NCBI GenBank assembly: GCA_947258755.1
Contig: CAMYJO010000011.1
Coordinates: 62,001-126,000, forward strand
Direction: 5' to 3'
Source: an uncultured Gammaproteobacteria bacterium
Lineage (GTDB): Bacteria > Pseudomonadota > Gammaproteobacteria > JAADHQ01
DNA: 64,000 bases
This document shows positions 33,268-43,384 of the stretch, piece by piece; the stretch's first letter is position 1; each line of letters opens with the position of its first letter. The notes below the pieces were generated by a model, which saw nothing but the letters and a program-made list of their open reading frames with translations, ran no database searches and was not told the DNA's origin. A program made the position numbers and the translations under genes.

Positions 33268-34017
33268 TCAAAGAAAATCTTCCGCCATAAAAGACTGGCC
33301 GTTATAGGAGTGGCTGTCAGGCCCGATTAAATAAAGGAAACCAGGCATAACGACTTCTGGTGCGCTGACTGACTCCGGGTTCTCACCGGGATAAGCTGCG
33401 GCGCGCATTCTTGTGCGGATATTACCCGGGTCAATACTGTTGGCTTTGATATGCGTGGTGGATTCCAACTCATCCGCAAGGGTCTGCATCATATTCTCCT
33501 GAGCGGCCTTGGAGGCACCGTAGGCACCCCAATAGGCGCTTCCCTGACGACCACAGGCATCCGATACGAACAGGATGCGCGCATCCTCCGACTGATTCAG
33601 CAAGGGTATGCAGGACTGGTTAAGCAGGAAGGGGGCATTCAGGTTGACCTGCATGACCCGATACCAGGTCTGCGGATCATACAACTGCATCGGTGTGATC
33701 GGTCCCATCACGGCGGCATTATGCACCAGTCCATCAAGCCGTCCGAACTCACGGTCAATTGATTCGACCATGGTTTCATAATCATCGGCCGATGCCCCTT
33801 CAAGGTCCAGGGGGTATAGCGCCGGCTGTGGATATGCCTTGCTGACTATCTCGTCATACAGAGATTCGAGGTTGGCGACATGCTTATCGAGTAAAACCGT
33901 AGTCGCGCCGTATTCTGCGTATGTCAGCGCCAGGGTTCTGCCGAGACCATCGCCAGCACCGGTAATCAGGATGATGCGTTGGTCTAGAAGCTTGCCGGGT
34001 GCTTGGTAATGAGGCAT
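33268..34017 (-). CDS. yciK: SDR family oxidoreductase (YciK-like)
   Basis: ITGAGDGLGRTLALTYAEYGATTVLLDK; AYWGAYGASKAAQE active site. Confidence 0.9.
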   Translation of the reverse strand: MPHYQAPGKLLDQRIILITGAGDGLGRTLALTYAEYGATTVLLDKHVANLESLYDEIVSKAYPQPALYPLDLEGASADDYETMVESIDREFGRLDGLVHNAAVMGPITPMQLYDPQTWYRVMQVNLNAPFLLNQSCIPLLNQSEDARILFVSDACGRQGSAYWGAYGASKAAQENMMQTLADELESTTHIKANSIDPGNIRTRMRAAAYPGENPESVSAPEVVMPGFLYLIGPDSHSYNGQSFMAEDFL

Positions 34018-34031
34018 GTCATGTCCTTTAT

Positions 34032-35357
34032 CTATAATATAGTGTTCGCTGAGTGCTCAGTCAGTTGTCGGGCACATTGTAACCCACTTGATACTGCGCC
34101 TTCGAGTGTTGCCGGCAAGCCAGTGTCGACATAATCTCCCGCCAGCCAAATATTATCGCCGATATGACCTGGTTTCGGTCGTAATGGGGTGCTTTCTGGT
34201 GTGCATGCGAAAGTCGCCGTTTTTTCCCGGGTGATATAAGCACTGATGACCGCGGGCCATGTGGGGAATAGGGTACGGGTCTCGGCAATAACTGCCTCGA
34301 CCAAGGCTTGCTTATCCATCTGCATATGCGCGCCCTCAGCACTGATGACGGCTGCGATTAGCCCTGCCTGGCCACAGCTGCGACGATCAATAAACCACTG
34401 GCTGATGCCATCGCAGAGTCCCTGCATGTTTCCGTCAAGTTGTATGTGCTCTGGGAATTGCATATACACGGTGGTGATGGGTTGATGTTTCATCGCTGTC
34501 AGGGATTTGGCGATACTGGAGAACTGATCGTGTATAGCGAGTAGCCGCGCGCATTGCTCGAACGGGGTCGCCAGCACAAGTTGGCTGACAGGATAGTTAC
34601 CCTTGGAGGTTTCTATATCGGTGACTCCAGTTGCGCCAATATTGATTTTAACTAAGCGTTCTGAGGTTCGAACAATACCGCCTTGTCGTTGAATATAGTC
34701 GAGTGCAGGCTGCGGTAATACTTTATGCAGACAGGTCCTGGGCAGTAAAACATCGCTATTGCTGCGTGATCCGGTAAAGCTTCTGTTTAATACATTCATG
34801 AAGACCTGCATCGAGGCCTTGTCTATGTCGGTGTTCAGGGCCGCAATACAGATAGGTCGCCAGAATAGTTTGATCAGGCGTGGGCTTTGCTGTTGCAGAT
34901 AATCTGCAACGGACTGATCGCGCTTTATGCGAAAGCCTGAACGCATCATGGCGGACCAACAGCGTATGATGCACCATTTTTCTCGCAGTGAAATACCTTT
35001 GGCGCCAAGCAGGGCAGTCAGCATATGCAGAGGGCTGGTCAATTTGGGTACGCTCAGTTGCAGGCCCGGGCCCTGTAGACAGTGCATGTTCAGATGCAGA
35101 CGCGAGCGCGTAAATAGTTCTGCCTCATCCAGATCCAGTAGTGACAGTAGCCCAAGCAACTCATGGTAGGCGCCGAGCAGGATATGTTGGCCGTTATCGA
35201 GGTCCATGTCGCCATTGTTGATAAGACGTGCGCGTCCACCCGCTTGTGCTGAGGCTTCAAATAATTCAATCTTGTAACCTTTGGCAGCGAGGGCCACTGC
35301 GCTAGCCAGTCCGGCCCAGCCAGCACCGATAATGGTGACATTGCTACTGCCAGTCAC
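34032..35357 (-). CDS. hpnE: Hydroxysqualene dehydroxylase HpnE
   Basis: FAD-binding GAGWAGLASAVALAAKGYKIELFEASAQAGGRAR; next to hpnD and hpnC. Confidence 0.92.
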   Translation of the reverse strand: MTGSSNVTIIGAGWAGLASAVALAAKGYKIELFEASAQAGGRARLINNGDMDLDNGQHILLGAYHELLGLLSLLDLDEAELFTRSRLHLNMHCLQGPGLQLSVPKLTSPLHMLTALLGAKGISLREKWCIIRCWSAMMRSGFRIKRDQSVADYLQQQSPRLIKLFWRPICIAALNTDIDKASMQVFMNVLNRSFTGSRSNSDVLLPRTCLHKVLPQPALDYIQRQGGIVRTSERLVKINIGATGVTDIETSKGNYPVSQLVLATPFEQCARLLAIHDQFSSIAKSLTAMKHQPITTVYMQFPEHIQLDGNMQGLCDGISQWFIDRRSCGQAGLIAAVISAEGAHMQMDKQALVEAVIAETRTLFPTWPAVISAYITREKTATFACTPESTPLRPKPGHIGDNIWLAGDYVDTGLPATLEGAVSSGLQCARQLTEHSANTIL

Positions 35358-36205
35358 TTTTTTCGCATCTTTTTTTCAATTCGATAGGTTTTCCAGGCAA
35401 TCCATAGTTTACGTACCGGCGTGAGTTTGATGCGGTGTTCCAGGACCTGGTATTTATCTTTAGTAATCTCGGTGAGTAGCGCCTGGTAGATGGCGGCCAT
35501 GATCAGTGAGCTGACCTGGTTGTAACGGTCGCTTGCAGCCAGGCTGGACAGGGCAGTGTGATAGTATTGTTGTGCACGCTGGGTCTGGAACTCAAGCAAT
35601 GCTCGCACCGGTTCGGTCGTCGTCGGCAGCTGCAGGTCACTTTCCTTGACATTGAATCGTTGCAGCTCATCCAACGGGATATAGATCCTGTCGCGACTGG
35701 CATCTTCTCTGACATCGCGGATGATATTGGTCAACTGTAAGGCCAGGCCAAGGCCTTCAGCAAACTTCAGGGTGTCGCGTTCCTTATAGCCGAATATTTC
35801 CACGGCCAGTAATCCGACCACGCCAGCGACGCGGTGACAGTATAGCTGCAAGTCTTTAAAGCTTTTATAGCGGTTGATATGCAGATCCATTTGCATACCG
35901 TCAATGATTTCCTCCAGGTACTCCCGGTGCAGGTCGAAGTGTTGCATGGATTGATGCAACGCCTGGGTGACTGGGTGTTTCGCTTCGCCCTGATAAAGCG
36001 CGTTGATTTCCTCACGCCACCAATTGAGCTTGGTTTCCGCAATACCCGGATCGACACAGTCATCGACAATATCATCCACTTCACGGCAAAAGGCATACAG
36101 CGCTGTGATGGCCTTGCGTTTTTCTGCAGGCAAAAAAAGGAAGCTATAATAGAAGCTGGAGCCACTGCTGGCGGCCTTTTGCTGGCAATATTGTTCGGGG
36201 TTCAT
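35354..36205 (-). CDS. hpnD: Presqualene diphosphate synthase HpnD
   Basis: Squalene/phytoene synthase family; FYYSFLFLPAEKRKAITALYAFCREVDDIVD. Confidence 0.92.
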   Translation of the reverse strand: MNPEQYCQQKAASSGSSFYYSFLFLPAEKRKAITALYAFCREVDDIVDDCVDPGIAETKLNWWREEINALYQGEAKHPVTQALHQSMQHFDLHREYLEEIIDGMQMDLHINRYKSFKDLQLYCHRVAGVVGLLAVEIFGYKERDTLKFAEGLGLALQLTNIIRDVREDASRDRIYIPLDELQRFNVKESDLQLPTTTEPVRALLEFQTQRAQQYYHTALSSLAASDRYNQVSSLIMAAIYQALLTEITKDKYQVLEHRIKLTPVRKLWIAWKTYRIEKKMRKK

Positions 36206-36216
36206 AATTTATATTG

Positions 36217-37104
36217 TTAGTGCGTGAGTTTTTTCAAGTATACCGCAAATTTGCTCGAAAGCGCGTGCGTGGCGATCCAAAGCCAGTCGCGTTTAGTCAA
36301 CCGGCTTGGAATAGACAGGTCACCGCGGTTCTGATGTAATTTTTGTAATACTTTCCAGCCCCCGAGGATCATCATGCGTAGTTCCAGTCCTGGCCGACCT
36401 TTCAACTTTATCCCCAGTGGCGCCCCAGATTGTAGTAATCTGAATGCCCGTTGTATCTGGAAATCCATAAACGCGGGAAGCCCCGGCACTGTGTGTTGGC
36501 AGTCCAGATCCTGTTCGCGCAGGTCGAAACGCTGTAATTCATCTGCCGGCATATAGATACGTTGCCTGTCCTGGTAGTCAGTGCAAATGTCTTGTAGGAA
36601 ATTAATAATTTGCAAGGCACTGCAAATGGCATCTGCATGGGCAATATTCTTGGTGCTGTCTTGCGCATACAGGATAAGTAGCATGCGGCCGATCGGGTTA
36701 GCTGAGTGTCGACAATATTCCATCACTTCACCAAAATCGGCATAACGTTGTTTATCGATATCCATATTGAAGGCGATTAACAGGTTTAATAGCGGTTCTA
36801 GCAGACTCGGCGTCTTGTGCAGGGTATCGGCCAGCGCGATATAAACGGGTTCAGCGACAGGTTGGTCAGCGGCCGCCTCTATCAGGTGTGCTTTTGCCTG
36901 TTGCAACAATTGTCGACGTTGTTCGGCATGCAGTTCGCCCTCATCAGCAATATCATCGGCCATCCGTGAAAACGCATAGATAGCACTGACTGGCTTGCGC
37001 AAGGCCCGCGGTAACAGAATTGAGGCTACCGGAAAATTCTCATAATGCTGCTTGACGATGTTCTGGCAATAACGATATGCCTGTTCAACCTTATAAGTAG
37101 TCAT
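36217..37104 (-). CDS. hpnC: Squalene/hydroxysqualene synthase HpnC
   Basis: Squalene/phytoene synthase family; ILLPRALRKPVSAIYAFSRMADDIADEG; clustered with hpnD and hpnE. Confidence 0.92.
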   Translation of the reverse strand: MTTYKVEQAYRYCQNIVKQHYENFPVASILLPRALRKPVSAIYAFSRMADDIADEGELHAEQRRQLLQQAKAHLIEAAADQPVAEPVYIALADTLHKTPSLLEPLLNLLIAFNMDIDKQRYADFGEVMEYCRHSANPIGRMLLILYAQDSTKNIAHADAICSALQIINFLQDICTDYQDRQRIYMPADELQRFDLREQDLDCQHTVPGLPAFMDFQIQRAFRLLQSGAPLGIKLKGRPGLELRMMILGGWKVLQKLHQNRGDLSIPSRLTKRDWLWIATHALSSKFAVYLKKLTH

Positions 37105-37112
37105 GTGCCGAA

Positions 37113-38405
37113 TTATTCTTTATTCAGCGAACGTACTGATCTATCGAGGGGTTCTGGTGTATCCAGTTTTTTATTGGATTCGATGCCAAGTTCATGTAGT
37201 TTGCGCGCGCCCGGGATGACTTGCCTTTCCAATGAGCCGACGGTTTTATTGAAAGATTCGACGCTGCTGCCCAGATTTTTCCCCAGGCGGGTTAAATGAT
37301 CGCCAAAGGTTGCCAGACGTTTGTACAGGTCTTCACCTAATTCGCGAATGACATCGGCATTCTCGGTCAATGCCTCATGTCGCCAGCCATAGGCGATAGC
37401 CCGTAGTAGTGCAACCAGACTGGTAGGGGTGGCGAGGATGATCTTTTGCTTCAGGGCCTCTTCCAGCAAGTTGTGATCCTGCTCAAGTGCGGCACTCAGA
37501 AACTGGTCGCCGGGGATGAACAGAACAACGAAATCAGGTGAATGTTTAAACTGACTCCAGTAGGATTTACTGGCCAGTTCGCGTATTCTGCCGCGCACAT
37601 TTTTCAGGTGACGTTGTAGCTCCTTATTGCGTTGTTCGTCGTCCTTGGCTTCTACCGCGCTGATATAGGCATCCAGTGGTGTTTTTACGTCGACGACGAT
37701 TTCACGCCCGGCAGGCATGCGCACGATCATATCGGGTCTGATCGCACCGTCGCTTGTTTGTGTATGTTCCTGTTCATAGAAATCACAGTGCTCGACCATG
37801 CCGGCCAGTTCTGCCAAGCGTTTGAGGGTGATTTCACCCCATTGTCCGCGTACTTCTGGTCGTCTCAGGGCCTGAACCAGGTTGCGTGTCTCGTTTTGTA
37901 GTTGTTGCTGTGATTGCGTCATGCTTTCCAGATGTCGCGTCAGTGAGCCATAGGCCTGCTTGCGTTCATTTTCCATCAGCCTGATTTGCTGCTCGGTTTT
38001 ATCGAGTGCCTGCTTGATCGGTTTAACCAGGTTTTCAACGGATTGTTCTCTTAGCTCAAGGTCCTTTTGTGCATGGATCTGGAATTGGGTCAACTTTTCC
38101 TGAGCCAACTTCAGGAAAGAGTCATTATTATTTTGTAAGGCGACGCTCGATAATGCGCTAAAGGTTTGCGTCATTTCGTATTGCGCTTTTTCATGTTCCT
38201 GGCGTCGTTGCAGTGCCAGTTTCTGTTCCATTTCCAGAGACAGTTCCAGGCGCTCCTTGTCGGATTGCATGGCGTGGATGATTTTCTGGAATTTTTGCGT
38301 CGCCAGAAACCAGCCTGCGGCTATAGCGATGCCGATAATCATGATCAGGTAAATCTCAAACTGGTAATACACCAGGAAATAGATAATGTCTGCTTTAGCG
38401 TTCAT
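37113..38405 (-). CDS. rmuC: DNA recombination protein RmuC
   Basis: N-terminal TM, coiled coil, RGQWGEITLKRLAELAGMVEHCDFYEQ nuclease-like core. Confidence 0.95.
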   Translation of the reverse strand: MNAKADIIYFLVYYQFEIYLIMIIGIAIAAGWFLATQKFQKIIHAMQSDKERLELSLEMEQKLALQRRQEHEKAQYEMTQTFSALSSVALQNNNDSFLKLAQEKLTQFQIHAQKDLELREQSVENLVKPIKQALDKTEQQIRLMENERKQAYGSLTRHLESMTQSQQQLQNETRNLVQALRRPEVRGQWGEITLKRLAELAGMVEHCDFYEQEHTQTSDGAIRPDMIVRMPAGREIVVDVKTPLDAYISAVEAKDDEQRNKELQRHLKNVRGRIRELASKSYWSQFKHSPDFVVLFIPGDQFLSAALEQDHNLLEEALKQKIILATPTSLVALLRAIAYGWRHEALTENADVIRELGEDLYKRLATFGDHLTRLGKNLGSSVESFNKTVGSLERQVIPGARKLHELGIESNKKLDTPEPLDRSVRSLNKE

Positions 38406-38456
38406 AGTATCTGGATAATAACGTATTATCGCTCACGGTGGCAGCGTGTATTCGCT

Positions 38457-39116
38457 TTATTGCTGTGCTTGTAGCCAGCTGATGATGTCTTCCGGTTTTG
38501 CAATAATGGCGTCTGCACCCCAGCGCTGGATGTCATCACCATCCTGGATATAGCCATATAAAGCGGCCAGGGTTGGCATGCCGGCTGCCTTGCCGGCCTC
38601 GATATCCCGTTCGGCATCGCCCACATACAGACACTCTGCAACCTGACTATTCGTTAATTGACAGGCATGCAGCATGGGCTCCGGGTGTGGCTTACTGTTG
38701 TTGGTCGTGTCACCACTAACCACACAGGCGGATCGATCCATCAATTTTAATTCCTTGAGTAAGGGTTCGGTCAACCAGGCAGGTTTGTTGGTGACAATAC
38801 CCCAGCGCATTTGATGCGACTCGATATACTCAAGCACTGCCTGCATGCCGGGAAATAAACAGGATTTTCTGGCGATATTGTCTTTATATATATCCAAAAG
38901 ACGAGTGCGTAGTGCCATGTAGCCTTCATCGGTTTCAGTGAGATTAAAACCAAGTTTTATCAGCGCGCGGCCACCATGTGATACTACCGGGCGAATCTGC
39001 TCGTAGGGTAAGCTTGTCAGTGATTGTTCTTCCCTGAGCTGGTTGAGTGCATAAGCGAGGTCGGGGGCAGTATCAAGCAGGGTACCGTCCAGGTCGAACA
39101 GGATGGTACGTATCAT
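38457..39116 (-). CDS. gph: Phosphoglycolate phosphatase (HAD)
   Basis: [29 protein letters not shown]; next to ubiG. Confidence 0.9.
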   Translation of the reverse strand: MIRTILFDLDGTLLDTAPDLAYALNQLREEQSLTSLPYEQIRPVVSHGGRALIKLGFNLTETDEGYMALRTRLLDIYKDNIARKSCLFPGMQAVLEYIESHQMRWGIVTNKPAWLTEPLLKELKLMDRSACVVSGDTTNNSKPHPEPMLHACQLTNSQVAECLYVGDAERDIEAGKAAGMPTLAALYGYIQDGDDIQRWGADAIIAKPEDIISWLQAQQ

Positions 39117-39844
39117 GTTGCCGTGTCTGACTGTGCTGCGGGCTTTCTGGTATGCATCAGATAATTGACATCGATATCCTTACCCAGGCTATAGATGCGC
39201 GTGAAAGGGTTGTAGCTCATGCCGCTGATGTCCTCGACGACAAGATCGGCCTGTCTCGCCCACTGGTGTAATTCGGATGGACGGATGAACTTGCGGAAAT
39301 CATGCGTCCCTCTGGGTAACATGCGCAGCAGGTATTCAGCACCAACAATGGCGAACAGGTAGGACTTGGGATTTCGGTTGATGGTTGAAAAGAACGCATG
39401 TCCTCCCGGTTTCAGCAAATCATGGCAGGCCTGTATGACCGAGGCCGGGTCGGGTACATGTTCCAGCATTTCCATACAGGTGACGACATCATAACTGCCA
39501 GCCTGTTCACTGGCCATTTGCTCGGCCGTGATCTGGCGGTAATCGACGTTCAGACCAGATTCCAATAAATGTAGGCGGGCGACACTCAGTGGTGCTGCAC
39601 CCATGTCAATACCGGTCACCAGCGCCTCTCTGGCGGCCATGCTCTCGGTGAGGATGCCACCACCACAACCGACATCGATGACCTGTTTTTGTTTGAGGCC
39701 GGCGCGTTGATCGATATAGTCGAGGCGCAGTGGATTGATGTCATGTAGCGGTTTGAATTCGCTGTTCGGGTCCCACCAACGCGATGCCAATTCTTCGAAT
39801 TTGCTTATTTCCTGGGGATCCAGATTGTCAAATTGTGTTGTCAT
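39113..39844 (-). CDS. ubiG: Bifunctional 2-polyprenyl-6-hydroxyphenol methylase/3-demethylubiquinol 3-O-methyltransferase
   Basis: [41 protein letters not shown]. Confidence 0.96.
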   Translation of the reverse strand: MTTQFDNLDPQEISKFEELASRWWDPNSEFKPLHDINPLRLDYIDQRAGLKQKQVIDVGCGGGILTESMAAREALVTGIDMGAAPLSVARLHLLESGLNVDYRQITAEQMASEQAGSYDVVTCMEMLEHVPDPASVIQACHDLLKPGGHAFFSTINRNPKSYLFAIVGAEYLLRMLPRGTHDFRKFIRPSELHQWARQADLVVEDISGMSYNPFTRIYSLGKDIDVNYLMHTRKPAAQSDTAT

Positions 39845-41166
39845 GTCTTCCTTATTTTCTGTTGCCAGGACTGTGCTTTTGTCAAAATTTCGTGTTGATC
39901 CATGCGCGTTAATTGGCGTTGGTTTAACAAGTGTTGGCCATTAATCCAGACATCGGTGATTTTATCACGACTGCTCGCGTATACCACATGTGATTCAGGG
40001 TGGTAGAGTGGTTGAGTTTCGATGCTGTTGAGGTTGATGGCTATGATGTCAGCCGATTTACCGGCCAGCAGACTACCGGTTTCCTGGTCCAGACCAAGGG
40101 CGCGCGCGCCACGCAAAGTGGCCATCTCAATGGCCTGCATCGCTGCAAGGCTGCTGGCATCGTTAGCGACAGCTTTCGCCAACAAGGCGGCGGTGCGCAT
40201 TTCAGCGCCCATATCGAGGTCGTTGTTACTGGCCGCGCCATCGGTGCCCAGCGCGACATTAACGCCGGCCTGAACCAGTTGATCAACAGGACAGAAACCA
40301 CTGGCCAGTTTGAGATTGGATTCAGGGCAATGGACAACATGCACGCCATATTCGGCAATCATATCGATTTCATCTGCTTGCAATTGAGTCATGTGTACTG
40401 CCAACAGGTTTGGCGATAGCAGGCCCAATTGTTTGAGCCGTTGGATGGGGCGCATGTTGTGTTCTTTCAGACTCTGGCTGATTTCATCAGCGGTTTCATG
40501 CAGATGAATATGGATCGGGATATCCAGTTCATTCACCAGTAGTTGGATGTGTTGCAAGGATGCGTCCGAGACGGTGTAGGGTGCATGCGGAGCAAAGGCG
40601 GTGGAGATTAGCGCCTCATCGCGGAAGCGGTCATTGATTTCAAGGCCCTTGTTAATATATTCATCTGCTGTCGCCGCCCACACAGTCGGAAACTCAAGCA
40701 CGATCATGCCAACGCTGGCACGCATGCCGGTATCCATGGCGACCTTGGCGGTAATTTCCGGGAAAAAGTACATATCATTAAAACAGGTGGTGCCGCTACG
40801 GATCATCTCGGCGATCGCCAGTTGCGTGCCGTCACGGACAAATTCTTCACTGACATGCTGGCTTTCCGCCGGCCAGATGTAGTCCTGTAACCACTGCATC
40901 AATGACAGGTCATCCGCCAATCCCCGCATCAGGCCCATGGCGGCATGCGTATGGGCGTTGACAAAACCGGGCATCAGGACATGATCAGGGAGACGGTGAT
41001 GGCTGTCGGCCTGATAGCGATCGTGCAAATCCGCTTGCGGCAAAATGTCGACAATGCGGCCGTTGTCGATGGCGATGGCAGCGTCGCTGAATAGGCTATT
41101 GGCCGGTTCCACCGGGATAATCCAGCCGGCCTCGATAATCGTGTCTATTGTTTGTAGGTTCGTCAT
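39841..41166 (-). CDS. mtaD: TRZ/ATZ family amidohydrolase (5'-methylthioadenosine/S-adenosylhomocysteine deaminase)
   Basis: [29 protein letters not shown]; synteny with ubiG and mtnA; ATG 41166 preferred over 41271. Confidence 0.9.
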   Translation of the reverse strand: MTNLQTIDTIIEAGWIIPVEPANSLFSDAAIAIDNGRIVDILPQADLHDRYQADSHHRLPDHVLMPGFVNAHTHAAMGLMRGLADDLSLMQWLQDYIWPAESQHVSEEFVRDGTQLAIAEMIRSGTTCFNDMYFFPEITAKVAMDTGMRASVGMIVLEFPTVWAATADEYINKGLEINDRFRDEALISTAFAPHAPYTVSDASLQHIQLLVNELDIPIHIHLHETADEISQSLKEHNMRPIQRLKQLGLLSPNLLAVHMTQLQADEIDMIAEYGVHVVHCPESNLKLASGFCPVDQLVQAGVNVALGTDGAASNNDLDMGAEMRTAALLAKAVANDASSLAAMQAIEMATLRGARALGLDQETGSLLAGKSADIIAINLNSIETQPLYHPESHVVYASSRDKITDVWINGQHLLNQRQLTRMDQHEILTKAQSWQQKIRKT

Positions 41167-41351
41167 TTTCTTAAGTGAATTGAATGGCTTAATAGTCTCA
41201 TCATAATCGATATGACCTGCGCCGTCATTGTTTAAATAACCCTGCGCTGTACTTGGCAATAGCCCCAACAATTGCTATTGTTAACATATTTTTACAATTC
41301 AACATGTTGTTTTATTTTGAGACTGAGCTCTCGGGAATTAAGGGGAATAAT

Positions 41352-42068
41352 TTGCGCATTGCATTAGTTGAAGACGATACGGATCAGGCGGTAGTCATCA
41401 TGTTACATTTGCAGGAGGCCGGTTATACCTGTAAACACTTCGCCAATGCCCGTGATTTTATGCGTAGTATCAATAAGGAAAGCTATGACCTGGTCGTGCT
41501 TGACTGGGTATTGCCGGATATCGGTGGTGACGAAGTCGTCAAGTGGATGCGCAGTGAGCTGGACTGGTATGTGCCAGTATTGTTCTTGACGGTTCGCGAT
41601 AGCGAAGAAGACATCGTCCATGGCCTCAACTGTGGTGCCGATGACTACATGGTCAAACCGGTCAGGGAGCGTGAGTTGCTGGCCCGTGTTGCTGCACTGT
41701 CACGAAGAGGGGCCTCATCCAGCGCATCGGGTAAAATGCTGGAAGTTGATCGTTACGTATTTGACCCAGGCAGTAAAACGGTCAATTTAAATGGCACGCC
41801 TGTGGAGATGACGCATAAGGAATTCGACCTGGCCTATTTCATGTTTCGTAATTTGGGTAGAATCATGTCTCGTGGATATTTATTGGAGACGATCTGGGGT
41901 AAGACCGCGGATATCAATACGCGCACAGTCGATACGCATATCAGTCGCATACGCAGCAAATTAGAATTGAATAAGGATAAGGGTTGGAAATTGGGTGCTA
42001 TCTATCAGCATGGTTACCGGCTGGAAAAGCGGGATACCGGCAACGATGAATTAAACTCAACAATGTAA
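41352..42068 (+). CDS. OmpR/PhoB-like response regulator transcription factor
   Basis: RIALVEDDTDQAV receiver, LVVLDWVLPDIGG phospho-Asp motif, VKPVRERELLARV; C-terminal winged helix. TTG at 41352 with SD aagggga; ORF track start 41253 extends upstream of the receiver domain. Confidence 0.88.
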   Translation: MRIALVEDDTDQAVVIMLHLQEAGYTCKHFANARDFMRSINKESYDLVVLDWVLPDIGGDEVVKWMRSELDWYVPVLFLTVRDSEEDIVHGLNCGADDYMVKPVRERELLARVAALSRRGASSSASGKMLEVDRYVFDPGSKTVNLNGTPVEMTHKEFDLAYFMFRNLGRIMSRGYLLETIWGKTADINTRTVDTHISRIRSKLELNKDKGWKLGAIYQHGYRLEKRDTGNDELNSTM

Positions 42069-42092
42069 GCCCTACGTTACAAGTTTTTTGCC

Positions 42093-43136
42093 TTGAATAC
42101 CTTCGATACGATACGTGCCATTCGCTGGCAAGATGACAATCTGGTCTTGATAGATCAGCGTTGCCTTCCTTTACGCGAGGAGACTATCGTCTGCACACAG
42201 GTAGCCGATGCCATCGAGGCGATTCGCGACATGGTCGTGCGAGGCGCCCCAGCCATTGGTATCACCAGCGCCTTCGCCGTAGTCCTGGCGGTCAGGGAAC
42301 GTTACCGTCAATACGGAGATCAATGGCAACAACATATTGAAGATGATCTGCAGCGATTGTCCGAAGCCCGGCCGACTGCGGTTAACCTGGGCTGGGCCAT
42401 TGCCGAAATGCGCCAGCAGTTCGCGAACCTCGGCGCCGGCGACCCGGTTCCACAACTCTTACAACATGCCCAACTAATCCATCAGCAGGATATTGATGCC
42501 AACCAAACCATGGGCCGACTTGGCTCAGCTTTGATTGATAGCGGCACGCATGTCCTGACTCACTGCAATACCGGTTCGCTAGCAACGGGTGGCTATGGTA
42601 CAGCCCTGGGTGTGATCCGCAGCGCCTACCAGGCCGGTCGCATAGAAGGCGTCTATGCCGATGAGACTCGGCCCTGGTTGCAGGGATCGCGACTGACCGC
42701 ATGGGAATTGGTCCAGGACCGGATTCCGGTATCCTTGATTGCTGATTCTGCGGCGGCCTACTTGATGCGCCAGGGTCAAATCAGTTGGGTCATCGTTGGT
42801 GCAGACAGGATTGCCGCTAACGGCGATGTTGCCAATAAAATAGGCACCTATTCTACGGCCATAAGCGCGCGCTATCACCAGGTCAAATTTATGGTCGTGG
42901 CGCCAACAACAACCGTTGATATGAGTATTGCCCAGGGTGCACATATTCCTATCGAAACCCGCAGCGCAACAGAATTGCTGGAATGTAACCATCAGCGTTT
43001 CGCCGCCGAGGGAAGCTCGGCCTGGAACCCGGTGTTTGATGTGACCCCGGCTGAGTTGATCGATGCCATCGTCACCGAGAAGGGCGTGGTCATGCAGCCC
43101 GACAGTGTGAAAATAGCGCAAATGATGTCTTCCTAG
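42093..43136 (+). CDS. mtnA: S-methyl-5-thioribose-1-phosphate isomerase
   Basis: VVRGAPAIGITSAFA, THCNTGSLATGGYGTALGVIR, GADRIAANGDVANKIGTY. Confidence 0.96.
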   Translation: MNTFDTIRAIRWQDDNLVLIDQRCLPLREETIVCTQVADAIEAIRDMVVRGAPAIGITSAFAVVLAVRERYRQYGDQWQQHIEDDLQRLSEARPTAVNLGWAIAEMRQQFANLGAGDPVPQLLQHAQLIHQQDIDANQTMGRLGSALIDSGTHVLTHCNTGSLATGGYGTALGVIRSAYQAGRIEGVYADETRPWLQGSRLTAWELVQDRIPVSLIADSAAAYLMRQGQISWVIVGADRIAANGDVANKIGTYSTAISARYHQVKFMVVAPTTTVDMSIAQGAHIPIETRSATELLECNHQRFAAEGSSAWNPVFDVTPAELIDAIVTEKGVVMQPDSVKIAQMMSS

Positions 43137-43384
43137 GTCTTTTCTCTCCAGTATATTACTTAATAATATGATGGTTAATTAGGCCATTTTGCCAGCCTGA
43201 ATTTAGAGTTGCTGATTTTGATAATTTCCCGCCAGAGCCCCTCAGAGCCGATTTAAGAGCTTTTATTTATAATGAAGTAGGTGAATGCTTATGGTATCAT
43301 TTGTGTGATATGTCGCCTGATTCTGTGGAATTTACCGCAAGTCGGGATAATTAATGATTAGAAATGGAAGATTGAAGAATAATT

